The notes beneath the pieces were generated by a model. It was not told the DNA's origin and searched no databases. It saw only the letters and a list, made by a program, of their open reading frames with translations. Shown here one piece after another: positions 1 to 9,684 of a stretch of DNA of 64,000 nt (position 1 is its first letter; every line of letters starts with the position of its first letter). This DNA is from Niallia circulans. GTDB lineage: Bacteria; Bacillota; Bacilli; Bacillales; Cytobacillaceae. The position numbers were made by a program, and so were the translations under genes. Where the stretch lies: contig NZ_RIBP01000004.1 in NCBI RefSeq assembly GCF_007273535.1, positions 3,138,001 through 3,202,000 of the forward strand. The letters are read 5' to 3'.

Positions 1-693
1 TTGTTTAGCTAGGACATCATTTGTGTCAACAGCGTTAACTTGCGCAATCTCACACTTATATGATCCCATTGGGAATTCCTTCGCATCAAGGCTAATTAAT
101 TGCTCCACTGTTTTATCGCTTAAATCAGCGCCAGCTTTCAGCATATCCAAGCCGTATTGCTCAAGGTTAATTCCAGCAATTTCTGCAAGCTCTTGAGCTG
201 CTTTAACATCCTGCTCTGTGCAAGTTGGAGATTTGAACAATAAGGAATCGGAAACGATAGCAGATACCATCAAACCAGCAATTTCCTTTTTAATCTCTAC
301 ATTGTTCTCTTTATAAAGCTTGTTAAGAATCGTTGCTGTACAGCCAACTGGCTCAGCACGGTAATATAGAGGATCGCTAGTTTCAAAATTTGCAATACGG
401 TGGTGGTCGATAACTTCAAGGATAGAAACCTCTTTAATGTCTTCCACACTTTGCTGGAATTCATTGTGGTCAACAAGAATAACTGAATCTGTTTCTTCTG
501 ATGCCTTTTGTATGTATCTTGGAGCTTCTGCTTTGAAAGTATCCAACGCAAATTGTGTTTCGCCATTGATGTCACCAAGACGAACAGCTTCTGCTTCAAC
601 TCCTAAAGCCTTTTTCAATTCTGCATATGCGATAGCAGAACAAATCGTATCTGTATCTGGATTTTTATGACCAAAAACTAAAACTTTTCCCAT
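1..693 (-). CDS. ppaC: Manganese-dependent inorganic pyrophosphatase (family II), 3' end cut by window
   Basis: Hydrolyses pyrophosphate to phosphate in the cytoplasm and so pulls biosynthetic reactions forward. The 231 visible codons are the N-terminal DHH domain and the start of the second domain; the family is about 309 residues, so roughly 78 are missing beyond base 1. The metal ligands are at the positions known in the B. subtilis enzyme: H9, D13 and D15 in GHKNPDTD, D75, H97-H98 in IDHHRI, and D149. The ATG at 691-693 has an AAGGAG ribosome site. Identification is by family knowledge and is firm. Confidence 0.96.
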   Translation of the reverse strand, partial: MGKVLVFGHKNPDTDTICSAIAYAELKKALGVEAEAVRLGDINGETQFALDTFKAEAPRYIQKASEETDSVILVDHNEFQQSVEDIKEVSILEVIDHHRIANFETSDPLYYRAEPVGCTATILNKLYKENNVEIKKEIAGLMVSAIVSDSLLFKSPTCTEQDVKAAQELAEIAGINLEQYGLDMLKAGADLSDKTVEQLISLDAKEFPMGSYKCEIAQVNAVDTNDVLAKQ

Positions 694-884
694 TCTTTAA
701 TTCTCCTTGTAACTGAAATTATTGAAATAGATAAACAAAGTTGCGCCGCTTATCAATGTATTTATTGTATCATATCGCAAGCAAAAATAAAGAATCGTTA
801 GTCAAAATCTCCCTCTTATTTTATCGGAATTGTATTTTTGTGTTGGGGCAAGCGGATGTTTCTACTAGCTAGCACATCAAAAAA

Positions 885-904
885 GAGAGGACATCAGCCC
901 TCTC
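885..904 (-). terminator. Rho-independent terminator of glnA
   Basis: Six-pair stem GAGAGG/CCTCTC with an eight-base loop, followed on the minus strand by TTTTTT. It starts 20 bases past the glnA stop codon. Confidence 0.75.
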
Positions 905-923
905 CATCTATAAAACTATTATA

Positions 924-2258
924 TTAGAATTTAAATTGGTAATTTTCAATTTCCCAAGCATGAATTTGTGTACGGTAGTTATCCCACTCTGCTTTTTTTG
1001 CTGCAACATATTCATAGAATACGTGCTCGCCAAGTGTTTTAAGCCCGATTTCACCTGCTTCTAGTTCAGCAACAGCTGCTTCTAGACCGCCTGGCAAGCT
1101 TTCGATGCCAAGTTCATCGCGGCGTGCATCTGTCATGTGGAAGATATCTTCATTAACAGGTGCTGGAGCTTTTAATCCTTTTTCTACTCCATCCAAACCA
1201 GCAGAAGCGATAACTGCAAATGTTAAATATGGGTTAGACGCTGGATCTGGACAACGTAATTCTACGCGAGTAGCCATGCCTTTTTTCGCAGGGATACGAA
1301 TTAATGCAGAACGGTTAGAAGCAGACCAAGCAAGATATACTGGAGCTTCATAGCCAGGTACTAGACGCTTGTAAGAGTTTACTAGGGGGTTTGTTACCGC
1401 AACAAAGCTCTTCACATTATCAAGGATACCTGCGATGAAAGAGTATGCTTCGCTTGAAAGCTGTAATTCATCAGACTCATTGTAGAAAATGTTTTCGCCA
1501 TCTTTGAAGAATGACATGTTAACATGCATTCCAGAGCCGTTGATGCCAAATACTGGTTTCGGCATGAATGTTGCATGCAAACCGTATTGTGCTGCGATTG
1601 TTTTAACAACCCATTTGTAGGTTGTTGCAAGGTCAGCCGCACCAAGAGCATCTGCATATTTAAAGTTAATTTCATGCTGGCCTTCTGCCACTTCATGATG
1701 CAACGCTTCAATTGTGAAGCCCATTGCTCTTAACGTTTTGAAAATTTCAACGCGAACCTTTTCACCTAAGTCTTTCGGAGATGGCTCAAAGTAACCGCCT
1801 CTATCACCTAAAACTGTTGTCGGATACCCTTGTGCATCTGTTTCAAACAAGAAGAATTCCAACTCAGGTCCTACAGAAATTGTATAGCCATGTTCTGCAG
1901 CACGTGCAACTGTTTTCTTAAGAACATTACGTGTGTCGCCTTCAAATAATGTGCCATCAGGATTAGTTACAGAGCAAAGGAAACGTGCTTCTGAGTATCC
2001 TTCTTCTTCTGTCCAAGGCAACACAACAAATGTGTTTAAATCTGGGGCTAAGTAAGAATCTGATTTATTAATAGGTGAAAATCCTTTAATGGAAGAACCA
2101 TCAATCATGATTTTCCCTTCTACTGCATCATCTAATTGAGCTGCTGTAATTGTGATATTTTTCAAAATTCCTTCAATATCGACAAATTGCATATGCAATA
2201 ATTCAACGTTTTTTTCTTTAATGATACTTTGAATCTGTTCTAATGTAATTTCAGCCAT
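924..2258 (-). CDS. glnA: Type I (alpha-like) glutamine synthetase paralogue
   Basis: ATP-dependent condensation of ammonia and glutamate to glutamine. Its 444 residues match the usual length of Bacillus GlnA and align without gaps at the N-terminus. Visible signatures are DGSSIKGF near residue 53, GPELEFFLF, the HHEVAEGQHE metal and glutamate site, KPVFGINGSGMHVNMS for ATP, and NRSALIRIP. It is monocistronic and is not preceded by a glnR repressor gene, unlike the standard glnR-glnA pair. Residue 62 is proline within FSPINKSD, where B. subtilis GlnA has Arg62, the residue tied to glutamine feedback; E58 of GSSIEGF is lysine. It is probably a second, differently regulated synthetase. A different gamma-glutamyl ligase activity cannot be excluded. 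Confidence 0.9.
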   Translation of the reverse strand: MAEITLEQIQSIIKEKNVELLHMQFVDIEGILKNITITAAQLDDAVEGKIMIDGSSIKGFSPINKSDSYLAPDLNTFVVLPWTEEEGYSEARFLCSVTNPDGTLFEGDTRNVLKKTVARAAEHGYTISVGPELEFFLFETDAQGYPTTVLGDRGGYFEPSPKDLGEKVRVEIFKTLRAMGFTIEALHHEVAEGQHEINFKYADALGAADLATTYKWVVKTIAAQYGLHATFMPKPVFGINGSGMHVNMSFFKDGENIFYNESDELQLSSEAYSFIAGILDNVKSFVAVTNPLVNSYKRLVPGYEAPVYLAWSASNRSALIRIPAKKGMATRVELRCPDPASNPYLTFAVIASAGLDGVEKGLKAPAPVNEDIFHMTDARRDELGIESLPGGLEAAVAELEAGEIGLKTLGEHVFYEYVAAKKAEWDNYRTQIHAWEIENYQFKF

Positions 2259-2303
2259 GTCAATTTACCTCACAATCAATGTTCTAATATCTAACTTGAA
2301 TTC

Positions 2304-2332
2304 ATTATAAGAAATTATTTATAGTTATACAA
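2304..2332 (-). promoter_or_regulatory. Putative sigma-A promoter of glnA
   Basis: On the minus strand TTGTAT (2327-2332) and a perfect TATAAT (2304-2309) are separated by 17 bases, about 45 bases upstream of the start codon. The -35 is weak, which suggests dependence on an activator or low basal use. Confidence 0.55.
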
Positions 2333-2364
2333 TATCTTTTTTTAAAATTTTTTAAATATTTTAA

Positions 2365-2378
2365 AGATAGCGTTTACA
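2365..2378 (-). promoter_or_regulatory. cre-like (CcpA) site upstream of glnA
   Basis: The minus-strand sequence TGTAAACGCTATCT fits the TGWNANCGNTNWCA consensus except for the last base. It lies upstream of the glnA -35, a position compatible with CcpA activation. I found no TnrA/GlnR box (TGTNA-N7-TNACA) in this gap. Confidence 0.35.
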
Positions 2379-2562
2379 TTACCAAAAATTTGTGTATGTG
2401 TTAGTTTTTACAAAAATTCGAAAATTCACTAAAAATAACTACTTTTATTGTTTTCTCTTCATCATACTCTTGTTTTCATCCCATTTTAATATTTCCATAT
2501 TCGAAATAAATCGCATATAGTTGCACATATATATGAATGTCTAAATGGAAAGAGGTAACCGT

Positions 2563-3744
2563 TTGACAAAAAAATCTCTTTATTTGCTGTACTTTATCAC
2601 TTTTCTTTCGATGACTGGTTATGGTGTCGTCCTACCGGCTTTGCCTTTTCTTGCCGCAAGCTTAGATTTAAGCTCTTTTCAGATGGGGACACTTATCACC
2701 GGTTGGGCATTGGCACAGTTTTTTAGTGTTCCATTTTGGGGGATGCTCGCTGATAGAATCGGGAAAAAGCCTGTCCTGCTTATTGGTCTTGGCGGATTTG
2801 GAGCCGCCTTCTTATTATTAATGGCAGCAAACTCCTATCTTTCCCTTTTATTAATCAGAATAATTGGCGCAATTCTTTCTTCTGGCATGCAGCCTGCTGC
2901 AATGGCACTTGTTACTAACCACATTAACAAGAAAAACAGAAGTGACGCAATTGCAAAAATGGGAGCAGCAAGTGGCTTGGGCTTTTTATGTGGACCACTT
3001 GCTGGATCACTCCTTTCCCCCTTCGGCTTGACTGCACCATTTTTTCTTTCAGGGCTTTTAAGCCTGTTGGCCATTCCCTTCGCGTGGAAATTTATAAACG
3101 AGGGTCAGCACAAAAGAACGGCAAAACAGCATGAGGTTAATCTTCTTCAGTCAATAAGGTTTTTGTTTGAAAAAGACTACAAGCAATTATTCTTCCTCAC
3201 ATTAGGCATGGCAGTTGCTGCATCTAGTCTGTTCTCGATGCTAGGTTTTTTGTTAATCGAGCGCTTTTTAGCAACTCCATTTATAACTGGTGCTGCCTTC
3301 AGTATTCAATCCGGTGCTGCCGTATTCGTACAGCTCGTCTTGTTTAGCTTTATATGCAAGCACCTCTCTGAGAAAGCGACCGCCTCTTATGGATTGATTA
3401 TTCAAGCGCTTGGTTTTGCCTGTATAGCTTTTTCGTTTCATTTGATTGTTGTATTTGTAGGATGCATCTTGATAGGAATCGGCAGTGCATTTACTAGACC
3501 AACATTAATCAGCATGCTTGCTAGACAAAACACGATTGGTCAAGGAACAGTAATGGGTCTTCATGCAGCAATGGATAGTCTTGGTCGAGGTGTCGGACCA
3601 CTTATAGCAGGACTACTCTACTCACTGGCTCATTTCGGTCCATTTTTAATGGCTTTTGTTCTCTGTATCTGTTTATTTTTCTATTTTTCTATTTCCAAAT
3701 CTTTTACAGAACAGCACATGGATTACAGAACTATAACCAAATAA
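2563..3744 (+). CDS. MFS transporter, drug:H+ antiporter (DHA1) type
   Basis: Integral membrane pump of 393 residues with about 12 hydrophobic segments. The motif A loop GMLADRIGKKPVL lies between segments 2 and 3, and a motif C-like GFLCGPLAGS lies in segment 5, the antiporter signature of drug exporters. The TTG at 2563 is chosen over the ATG at 2545 because AAAGAGGT (2549-2555) sits seven bases before it. The gene reads toward the aminotransferase / dehydrogenase pair with a gap of 95 bases, so co-expression is possible but unproven. The substrate is unknown; multidrug efflux or export of an organic acid are both possible. Confidence 0.8.
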   Translation: MTKKSLYLLYFITFLSMTGYGVVLPALPFLAASLDLSSFQMGTLITGWALAQFFSVPFWGMLADRIGKKPVLLIGLGGFGAAFLLLMAANSYLSLLLIRIIGAILSSGMQPAAMALVTNHINKKNRSDAIAKMGAASGLGFLCGPLAGSLLSPFGLTAPFFLSGLLSLLAIPFAWKFINEGQHKRTAKQHEVNLLQSIRFLFEKDYKQLFFLTLGMAVAASSLFSMLGFLLIERFLATPFITGAAFSIQSGAAVFVQLVLFSFICKHLSEKATASYGLIIQALGFACIAFSFHLIVVFVGCILIGIGSAFTRPTLISMLARQNTIGQGTVMGLHAAMDSLGRGVGPLIAGLLYSLAHFGPFLMAFVLCICLFFYFSISKSFTEQHMDYRTITK

Positions 3745-3839
3745 AGATATTTTTTATAGCAAATAGCTAGATTAATTTTTAGAATAGTGTTAATTTTTAA
3801 AATATACAAACTATTAAACATTAGGATGGTGCTAACATT

Positions 3840-5057
3840 ATGAATTCTATGAAAAATATTTCCTTCAGCAAAAGATTTCCAGACATGCAGATTATCGGTT
3901 CTTCCTTTGCCGGATCACTTGATCATGTTATCCCCCTCTCCTACGGCTTTCCTGCTCCAGAGTCTTTTCCTCTTGAGACAATGGTTACAGCAACAGAACA
4001 TGCAATGAAAACACAAGGATCAGGCGCAATGTCCTATACTGGTGGAACTGGGATTAGTAATATTGTTAATTGGATTTTGAAGCGTTCGGAGCTGCGGGAT
4101 GTATATGCAAAGCAAGATCAAATTATCGTAACTTCTGGAAGCATGCAGGCCATTGACTTAGTTGCCCGAACACTAACAGACCCAGGTGACGACATTTGGA
4201 TTGAAGCACCTTGTTTCTTTGGTGCTATCCGAACATTTAATTTAGCACAAGTAAATTTACGCTCCTTTCCAATTGATGAAAACGGCATTATTGTCGAGCA
4301 TGTAGAAAAGGCACTTATCGAGGCAAAGCTGCAACAAAAGCCATTGCCAAAAATTCTGTATATTATGCCTAACTACCATAATCCTGGCGGAGTTAATCTC
4401 TCTGTTGATCGCAGAAAAAAACTGGCTGAGCTTGCCTATGAATATAATTTCATCATCCTTGAAGATGATGCATATGTGGAGCTTTCCTTTGATGGCAAAT
4501 ACTTACCTTCCATCCATTCCTTCGGTCCAGACAGAGTTATTTATTTAAGTACCTTTTCAAAAGTGATTGCACCAGGAATCAGGCTTGGATGGGCAATTGG
4601 CTTAAGTGAAATTATTAATAAAATGCGTATTCTTAAGACAGATGGACTAACAAGCGTCTATGTGCAGGAAGTAGCCTATAATGTGTTAGAGCAATTGGAT
4701 ATCGAGTCACATATTAACAATTTGAGCACGATGTACAAAACAAGAAAAGAAGCGATGGTGGAGGCAATTAAGGAGCATTTCGGTGACGAAGTTAGCTTTG
4801 TTTCACCAGAAGGCGGTTTCTTCCTCTGGGTAAAATTTCCACAAGGAGTTAACACTAGTGCCTTTGTCGATGATGCGATGACTGCAGGCGTCTCTTATTT
4901 AGATGGCCGTCATTTCTTCCTCGAGGAAGAAGGCTATAATACAATGAGACTATGTTTCACCTACTGTAATGAGGAAAAAATTAAAGAAGCAATTAAGCGT
5001 CTTGCTGAAATTTATTACCAACACCTTCGCAGTTTACCAATGGAGGAAGCTAACTAA
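3840..5057 (+). CDS. PLP-dependent class I/II aminotransferase (2-aminoadipate / aromatic type)
   Basis: Cytoplasmic fold-type I aminotransferase of 405 residues. The cofactor lysine is K241 in STFSKVIAPG, the aspartate for the pyridine nitrogen is in ILEDDAYVE (about 206-214), the substrate asparagine is in MPNYHNPGG (about 176-184), and R248 follows in GIRLGW. It resembles the catalytic half of MocR proteins and LysN-type transaminases but has no DNA-binding domain. The stop codon shares one base with the ATG of the next gene (TAATG), so the two are translationally coupled. That context suggests an amino acid to 2-oxoacid to 2-hydroxyacid route. The actual amino acid cannot be told from sequence. 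Confidence 0.85.
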   Translation: MNSMKNISFSKRFPDMQIIGSSFAGSLDHVIPLSYGFPAPESFPLETMVTATEHAMKTQGSGAMSYTGGTGISNIVNWILKRSELRDVYAKQDQIIVTSGSMQAIDLVARTLTDPGDDIWIEAPCFFGAIRTFNLAQVNLRSFPIDENGIIVEHVEKALIEAKLQQKPLPKILYIMPNYHNPGGVNLSVDRRKKLAELAYEYNFIILEDDAYVELSFDGKYLPSIHSFGPDRVIYLSTFSKVIAPGIRLGWAIGLSEIINKMRILKTDGLTSVYVQEVAYNVLEQLDIESHINNLSTMYKTRKEAMVEAIKEHFGDEVSFVSPEGGFFLWVKFPQGVNTSAFVDDAMTAGVSYLDGRHFFLEEEGYNTMRLCFTYCNEEKIKEAIKRLAEIYYQHLRSLPMEEAN

Positions 5058-6034
5058 TGGCTGGTAAAAAGCCGGTTATTTATGTTAGGTACAATATTCC
5101 GGAAAAGTATCTTAACAAAATAAAAGCACTAGGGGCAACCGTTCTTTTTGAACCATGGACATTTGGCGAGGAAGAACCTCAAATAACACATGATTTAAGC
5201 GAATGCAATATTGTCTTAACATTGGGACTAATTGATCCATTAACAATACAGCCATATGCACCAAATCTTCAATGGGTACAATCAATGAGTGTCGGACTTG
5301 ATGCACTTCTTCACAAAGAGACAATCAATAGTGATATAATAATAACAAATACAAAAGGCTGTACTTCTATCCCTATTGCTGAACATACAATTGCGATGAT
5401 TTCTGCTTTTTCGCGAGGACTTCCGACAATGCTTCGAAATCAGCACAAAAAGATTTGGAGCAATACGGAGATTAAAGATTTAGAAGGTTCTAATGTAGGA
5501 ATTGTCGGCTACGGGGAAATTGGCAAAGAAATTGCGAAGAGATGCAAAGCACTTGGCATGAATGTAGTCGGCTGCCGCAAACGACCTGCTAACACCCTTG
5601 ACGATGATCCAGCAGATCAAGTTGTCGGGCTTGAGAGGATAGACGAAGTAATACAAAATGCTGATTTTCTTATTTTAGCATTGCCATCTACAAAGGAAAC
5701 ATATCATTTTATTGATAAACATAAATTGCGGTTGCTGAAAGACTCTTCCTTTTTAATTAATATTGGGAGAGGAAATACAATTGTAGAAGAGGACCTACTG
5801 CAGTCATTATCAAAGCAGCAAATAAAAGGCGCTGCCCTTGATGTATTTGATATAGAGCCATTACCAAGCGCTCATCCTTTTTGGAAGCTTGAAAATGTTA
5901 TTATCTCCCCGCACAATGCCTATTATTCTCCTAAAAGCATGGAGCGTTATATGGAGATATTTATAGAAAACCTGACAAGATTTAAAGAAGGCACCGAGCT
6001 TCTTAATGTCGTAAATAAAGAACTAGGCTATTAA
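5057..6034 (+). CDS. D-isomer-specific 2-hydroxyacid dehydrogenase
   Basis: NAD(P)-dependent interconversion of a 2-oxoacid and a D-2-hydroxyacid. Its 325 residues fit the family. The Rossmann glycines are in GYGEIG (151-156), and the catalytic triad is R238 in NIGRG, E267 in DVFDIEPLP and H286 in ISPHNA. The start overlaps the stop of the aminotransferase by one base, so both proteins should be made from one message in similar amounts. It most likely reduces the 2-oxoacid released by the upstream enzyme. The residue after the Rossmann strand is not diagnostic enough to choose NADH or NADPH. Confidence 0.88.
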   Translation: MAGKKPVIYVRYNIPEKYLNKIKALGATVLFEPWTFGEEEPQITHDLSECNIVLTLGLIDPLTIQPYAPNLQWVQSMSVGLDALLHKETINSDIIITNTKGCTSIPIAEHTIAMISAFSRGLPTMLRNQHKKIWSNTEIKDLEGSNVGIVGYGEIGKEIAKRCKALGMNVVGCRKRPANTLDDDPADQVVGLERIDEVIQNADFLILALPSTKETYHFIDKHKLRLLKDSSFLINIGRGNTIVEEDLLQSLSKQQIKGAALDVFDIEPLPSAHPFWKLENVIISPHNAYYSPKSMERYMEIFIENLTRFKEGTELLNVVNKELGY

Positions 6035-6050
6035 TAGAAAGCAAAAAAAA

Positions 6051-6074
6051 GGAAGGCATAAATTTATGCCTTCC
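6051..6074. terminator. Bidirectional terminator between convergent genes
   Basis: Perfect 24-base palindrome GGAAGGCATAAA/TTTATGCCTTCC. The minus strand is followed by eight T, fitting the rhodanese gene; the plus strand has a weaker T-rich tail. Confidence 0.85.
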
Positions 6075-6089
6075 TCTTTACTTGCCTAA

Positions 6090-6479
6090 TTATACTGTTT
6101 CAAAGCCTTCTTGTTTCCAAGCAGTTGTTCCGCCTTCAATGAATGCAACATCAGTGAAGCCCATTTGTTTAAGTAAATATGCGCCTAATGCAGCTTGCCC
6201 ACCAAGACCACATGTTACTAATACAGGTCGATTACGGTCAGCTAATTCTGCGTTGCGAAGCTCCTCTGGAAGCTCCAAATCAGCGCGTATTGGCAGCATG
6301 CCAAGAGAAATGTTAACACTGCTTGGGATTAAGCCACAAGCACCTGCATCTGTAGCATCTTGTACATCAATTACATATGTATTAGGTTTTTCTTCGATTT
6401 GTTTTTTTGCTTCAACTGATGAGATACCTTTAACGTTACTGCGTGCTTCTTCTAATAGCTTTCCGAATGTCAATGCCAT
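6090..6479 (-). CDS. Rhodanese-like domain protein
   Basis: Single rhodanese domain of 129 residues, cytoplasmic, no signal peptide. The active-site loop is C90-GLGG-Q95 in VTCGLGGQAALGA. The nucleophilic cysteine is present, but the usual arginine at the end of the CxxGxR loop is glutamine. The IPSSVNI segment (51-57) matches the conserved IPGAxNI turn. It may carry persulfide sulfur or act on another thiol; the substrate is unknown. It is monocistronic, downstream of and convergent with the dehydrogenase gene. Confidence 0.85.
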   Translation of the reverse strand: MALTFGKLLEEARSNVKGISSVEAKKQIEEKPNTYVIDVQDATDAGACGLIPSSVNISLGMLPIRADLELPEELRNAELADRNRPVLVTCGLGGQAALGAYLLKQMGFTDVAFIEGGTTAWKQEGFETV

Positions 6480-6572
6480 TTAAATCACTCCTATAGTTTA
6501 ATTTCCTACATATCTATAGTAGCAAACTTTTCCTTATTTACCTAATAGAATGATCATTTTCCAAAACAAAAA

Positions 6573-6608
6573 AGAGACTTCCTACCGGCAATATGATAGG
6601 AAGTCTCT
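6573..6608 (-). terminator. Terminator of citB
   Basis: Twelve-pair stem AGAGACTTCCTA/TAGGAAGTCTCT with a 12-base loop, then TTTTTT on the minus strand, 11 bases after the aconitase stop codon. Confidence 0.9.
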
Positions 6609-6618
6609 TAATTTTATA

Positions 6619-9324
6619 TTAGTTTTTCAACTTATCTCTAAGCACCATTGGCAAGATACCGCCATGACGGTAGTAGTCAATTTCAACTTCAGAGTCAAAG
6701 CGAACAAGGACATCGAAAGTCTTTTTGTTGCCATCCTCATCTGTTGCAGTAACTTCAATGAAATCACGAGGCTTAACTGTTTCATCAACATACACATTGA
6801 ACGTCTCTGTACCAGTCAAACCAAGTGACTCAGCAGTATCTCCAGCTTTAAACTGCAATGGCAGAACTCCCATTAACACAAGATTGGAGCGATGGATACG
6901 CTCAAAGCTCTCTGCAAGAACTGTTTTAATTCCAAGCAGATTCGTACCTTTTGCAGCCCAGTCACGGGAAGATCCCATCCCATAGTCTTTGCCAGCAAGA
7001 ACCATTAATCCTGTGCCATCTTCTTTATACTGCATACATGCATCATAAATAGATGTCACCTCACCTGATGGCCAATACGTTGTGAATCCACCCTCTGTCC
7101 CAGGAGCGATCTGGTTACGGATACGGATATTGGCAAATGTTCCTCTCATCATTACCTCATGGTTACCACGACGAGAACCGTAAGAGTTGAAATCACGAGG
7201 TTCTACTCCATTTGCTTTTAAGTATTTCCCTGCAGGAGTGTTAACGCCGATAGCCCCAGCTGGAGAAATATGGTCTGTTGTAACAGAATCGCCAAACTTA
7301 CCAACAATTCTTAACCCTTTAATTGGAAGTACTTTTTCCGGATCCGGTTTAAGTCCTTCAAAGAAAGGTGGGTTTTGAATATATGTGCTTGTTTCATCAA
7401 ATGTATACAAGGAATCGCTGCTTGTTTGAATCTCATTCCAGCGCTCATTGTCATCAAACACACGCTCATACTCTTTCTTGAACAATTCAGGAGTTACTGT
7501 TTTATTAACAAGTTCATTAACCTCTTCTGTTGATGGCCAAATATCCTTGAAGAAAACATCGTTTCCATCCTTATCCTTACCAATTGCTTCATTTTGTAAA
7601 TCAATATCAACTGTTCCAGCAAGTGCATAAGCAACAACTAATGGCGGTGATGCCAAGTAGTTTGCTTTCACAAGCGGATGAATACGGCCTTCAAAGTTAC
7701 GGTTACCAGAAAGTACGCTAGTAACAAGTAAATCAGAATCTGCGACAGCCATTTCGATTTCATCTCTTAACGGACCAGAGTTACCGATACAAGTCGTACA
7801 GCCATAACCAACTAGGTTAAAGCCAATTTGCTCTAAATACGGCAATAAGCCTGAATCTCTCAAATAACCAGTAACTACCTTTGAACCTGGAGCCAAAGAA
7901 GTTTTTACAAACTTTGGTACTTCCATACCAAGCTCAACTGCTTTTTTAGCAACAAGACCTGCTCCAACAAGCACATAAGGATTAGATGTGTTTGTACAGC
8001 TAGTGATTGCAGCGATAGCAACAGCTCCTGTTTTCATCGTTGTGGAATCACCGTTAGCAAACTTAATATCTACTGATTTATCAAATTCATCTTTTTTCAA
8101 GCCGAAGCCTTGATTTCCTTCTGGTGCAGTGACAGAATCAACAAATGCTTTTTGCAGCTGTGATAATGGAATCAAGTCTTGAGGACGTTTTGGTCCTGAC
8201 AGGTTTGCTTCAATATCAGAAAGGTTAATTTCAATTACCTTTGTATAAACTGGTTCAAAACTTGGATCAAAGAACAATCCATTGCGTTTAGAGTATTCTT
8301 CTACTACTTTGATTTGCTCTTCTGGTCTGCCAGTCAATCTCATATAAGACAATGATTCTTCATCAACTGGGAAGAATCCGCAAGTTGCCCCATACTCTGG
8401 CGCCATGTTTGCAATTGTCGCACGGTCAGCAAGCGGCAATTGGGAAATACCAGGTCCGAAGAATTCAACGAATTTTCCAACAACCCCTTCGCCTCTTAGC
8501 ACTTGCGTTACCTTTAAAGCAAGGTCCGTTGCTGTTGAACCGTTTGGCATATCACCAATAAGCTTAACTCCAACTACTTCAGGCACAGGGAAGTAAGATG
8601 GTTGTCCAAGCATACCAGCCTCTGCCTCAATACCGCCAACACCCCAACCAAGTACGCCGATACCGTTAATCATCGTCGTATGTGAGTCAGTTCCGACAAG
8701 TGTATCTGGGAATGCTTCTAATTCGCCCTCTTTATTTTCTACTACTTGCACAACATTTGCTAAATATTCTAAATTTACTTGGTGTACGATACCTGTTGCA
8801 GGTGGTACGGCACGATAATTGTCAAAAGCTTTTTGAGCCCAGCTCAAAAATTGGTAGCGCTCCGCGTTGCGTTCAAATTCAAGATCCATATTTGCTGTCA
8901 ACGCATCAGGCGTACCATATTTGTCAACCTGTACACTATGGTCAATAACAAGGTCAACAGGTTTTTCCGGGTTAATTTTGCTTGGATCTCCACCAAGATC
9001 AGCCATAGCTTTTCTTAATGAAGCTAAGTCAACAACAGCAGGAACTCCAGTGAAATCCTGAAGGATAACCCTTGAAGGCTTAAATGGTACATCAATCTCT
9101 TGCAATTCATCTGTTCCCCATTTTGCTAGGTTTTCCACATGCTCGTCTTTAATGACGAAACCATCCATTTGTCTTAATACAGATTCCAATAGAACTTTAA
9201 TAGAGTACGGCAATTTTGTAACATTACCGATTCCCGCTTTTTCCAATGCTTCCAATTGATAGTAATGATAACGCTTCCCATCAACCTCGAATGATTTACG
9301 TGCATTGTAAGTATCTTTTGCCAT
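6619..9324 (-). CDS. citB: Aconitate hydratase
   Basis: TCA-cycle citrate/isocitrate isomerase of 901 residues, close to the roughly 909 of B. subtilis CitB. The 4Fe-4S ligands are the cysteine in [10 protein letters not shown] (about residue 440) and the CxxC of [12 protein letters not shown] (about 510). The swivel domain follows in the last 230 residues ([10 protein letters not shown] near 790). The frame is open for 27 more codons upstream, but the ATG at 9322-9324 is preceded by GGAGGGGGT and starts [10 protein letters not shown], the family N-terminus. The Bacillus enzyme also binds RNA when it loses its cluster. Orientation relative to sspP and cotM matches B. subtilis. Confidence 0.98.
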   Translation of the reverse strand: MAKDTYNARKSFEVDGKRYHYYQLEALEKAGIGNVTKLPYSIKVLLESVLRQMDGFVIKDEHVENLAKWGTDELQEIDVPFKPSRVILQDFTGVPAVVDLASLRKAMADLGGDPSKINPEKPVDLVIDHSVQVDKYGTPDALTANMDLEFERNAERYQFLSWAQKAFDNYRAVPPATGIVHQVNLEYLANVVQVVENKEGELEAFPDTLVGTDSHTTMINGIGVLGWGVGGIEAEAGMLGQPSYFPVPEVVGVKLIGDMPNGSTATDLALKVTQVLRGEGVVGKFVEFFGPGISQLPLADRATIANMAPEYGATCGFFPVDEESLSYMRLTGRPEEQIKVVEEYSKRNGLFFDPSFEPVYTKVIEINLSDIEANLSGPKRPQDLIPLSQLQKAFVDSVTAPEGNQGFGLKKDEFDKSVDIKFANGDSTTMKTGAVAIAAITSCTNTSNPYVLVGAGLVAKKAVELGMEVPKFVKTSLAPGSKVVTGYLRDSGLLPYLEQIGFNLVGYGCTTCIGNSGPLRDEIEMAVADSDLLVTSVLSGNRNFEGRIHPLVKANYLASPPLVVAYALAGTVDIDLQNEAIGKDKDGNDVFFKDIWPSTEEVNELVNKTVTPELFKKEYERVFDDNERWNEIQTSSDSLYTFDETSTYIQNPPFFEGLKPDPEKVLPIKGLRIVGKFGDSVTTDHISPAGAIGVNTPAGKYLKANGVEPRDFNSYGSRRGNHEVMMRGTFANIRIRNQIAPGTEGGFTTYWPSGEVTSIYDACMQYKEDGTGLMVLAGKDYGMGSSRDWAAKGTNLLGIKTVLAESFERIHRSNLVLMGVLPLQFKAGDTAESLGLTGTETFNVYVDETVKPRDFIEVTATDEDGNKKTFDVLVRFDSEVEIDYYRHGGILPMVLRDKLKN

Positions 9325-9431
9325 ATGTATTACCCCCTCCATGTAATCATATACCAAAAATAGAAAAATAGTCGAATATTTCGTACTTTCTATCTTTTTT
9401 GTCATTTACATCCTCATTCATTTTAATACAC

Positions 9432-9487
9432 TAACTTTGATAAGTAAATAATAAGAAAGTTATCATTTATAATAAGCACTACTTATG
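9432..9487 (-). promoter_or_regulatory. AT-rich dyads upstream of citB, possible CcpC operator
   Basis: TAACTTT (9432-9438) and AAAGTTA (9456-9462) form a perfect inverted repeat. An ATAA-N5-TTAT dyad lies at 9451-9463 and further ATAA/TTAT half sites reach 9487. In B. subtilis citB is repressed by CcpC through ATAA/TTAT dyads in the equivalent place. The assignment here is inference. Confidence 0.35.
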
Positions 9488-9651
9488 ACCCATTTAATTT
9501 AAACACTCCCTCACGTAAGAAATATGGACATTATCATTTGATATAAACCTAGTTACTAGCATTGCTCTGAGCTCTCTCCATGGAATGCAAAGCCCTAATG
9601 CACGAGTCAGTATCGCTCCTTCCAGAAAATAAATAGTGATATAACCCAAAA

Positions 9652-9684
9652 CATCCTTCCTAATTAGGAAGGATGGCATTTTTT
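9652..9684. terminator. Hairpin terminator downstream of small coiled-coil gene
   Basis: Nine-pair stem CATCCTTCC/GGAAGGATG with loop TAATTA. The long T run is on the plus strand and only TTTT follows on the minus strand, so it works best rightward although the nearest upstream gene is on the minus strand. Confidence 0.6.

Larger units (their letters stand above)
2259..2562. other. Divergent intergenic region glnA / MFS gene
   Basis: About 300 AT-rich bases between divergent genes. It holds the glnA promoter and the cre-like site. I see no clear promoter for the rightward MFS gene and no small ORF with a ribosome site. Confidence 0.6.

Noticed and set aside
2259-2544. TnrA/GlnR box upstream of the glutamine synthetase
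   Set aside because: TGT and ACA triplets occur near 2391-2412 but the fixed A and T and the 17-base spacing of TGTNA-N7-TNACA are not met.
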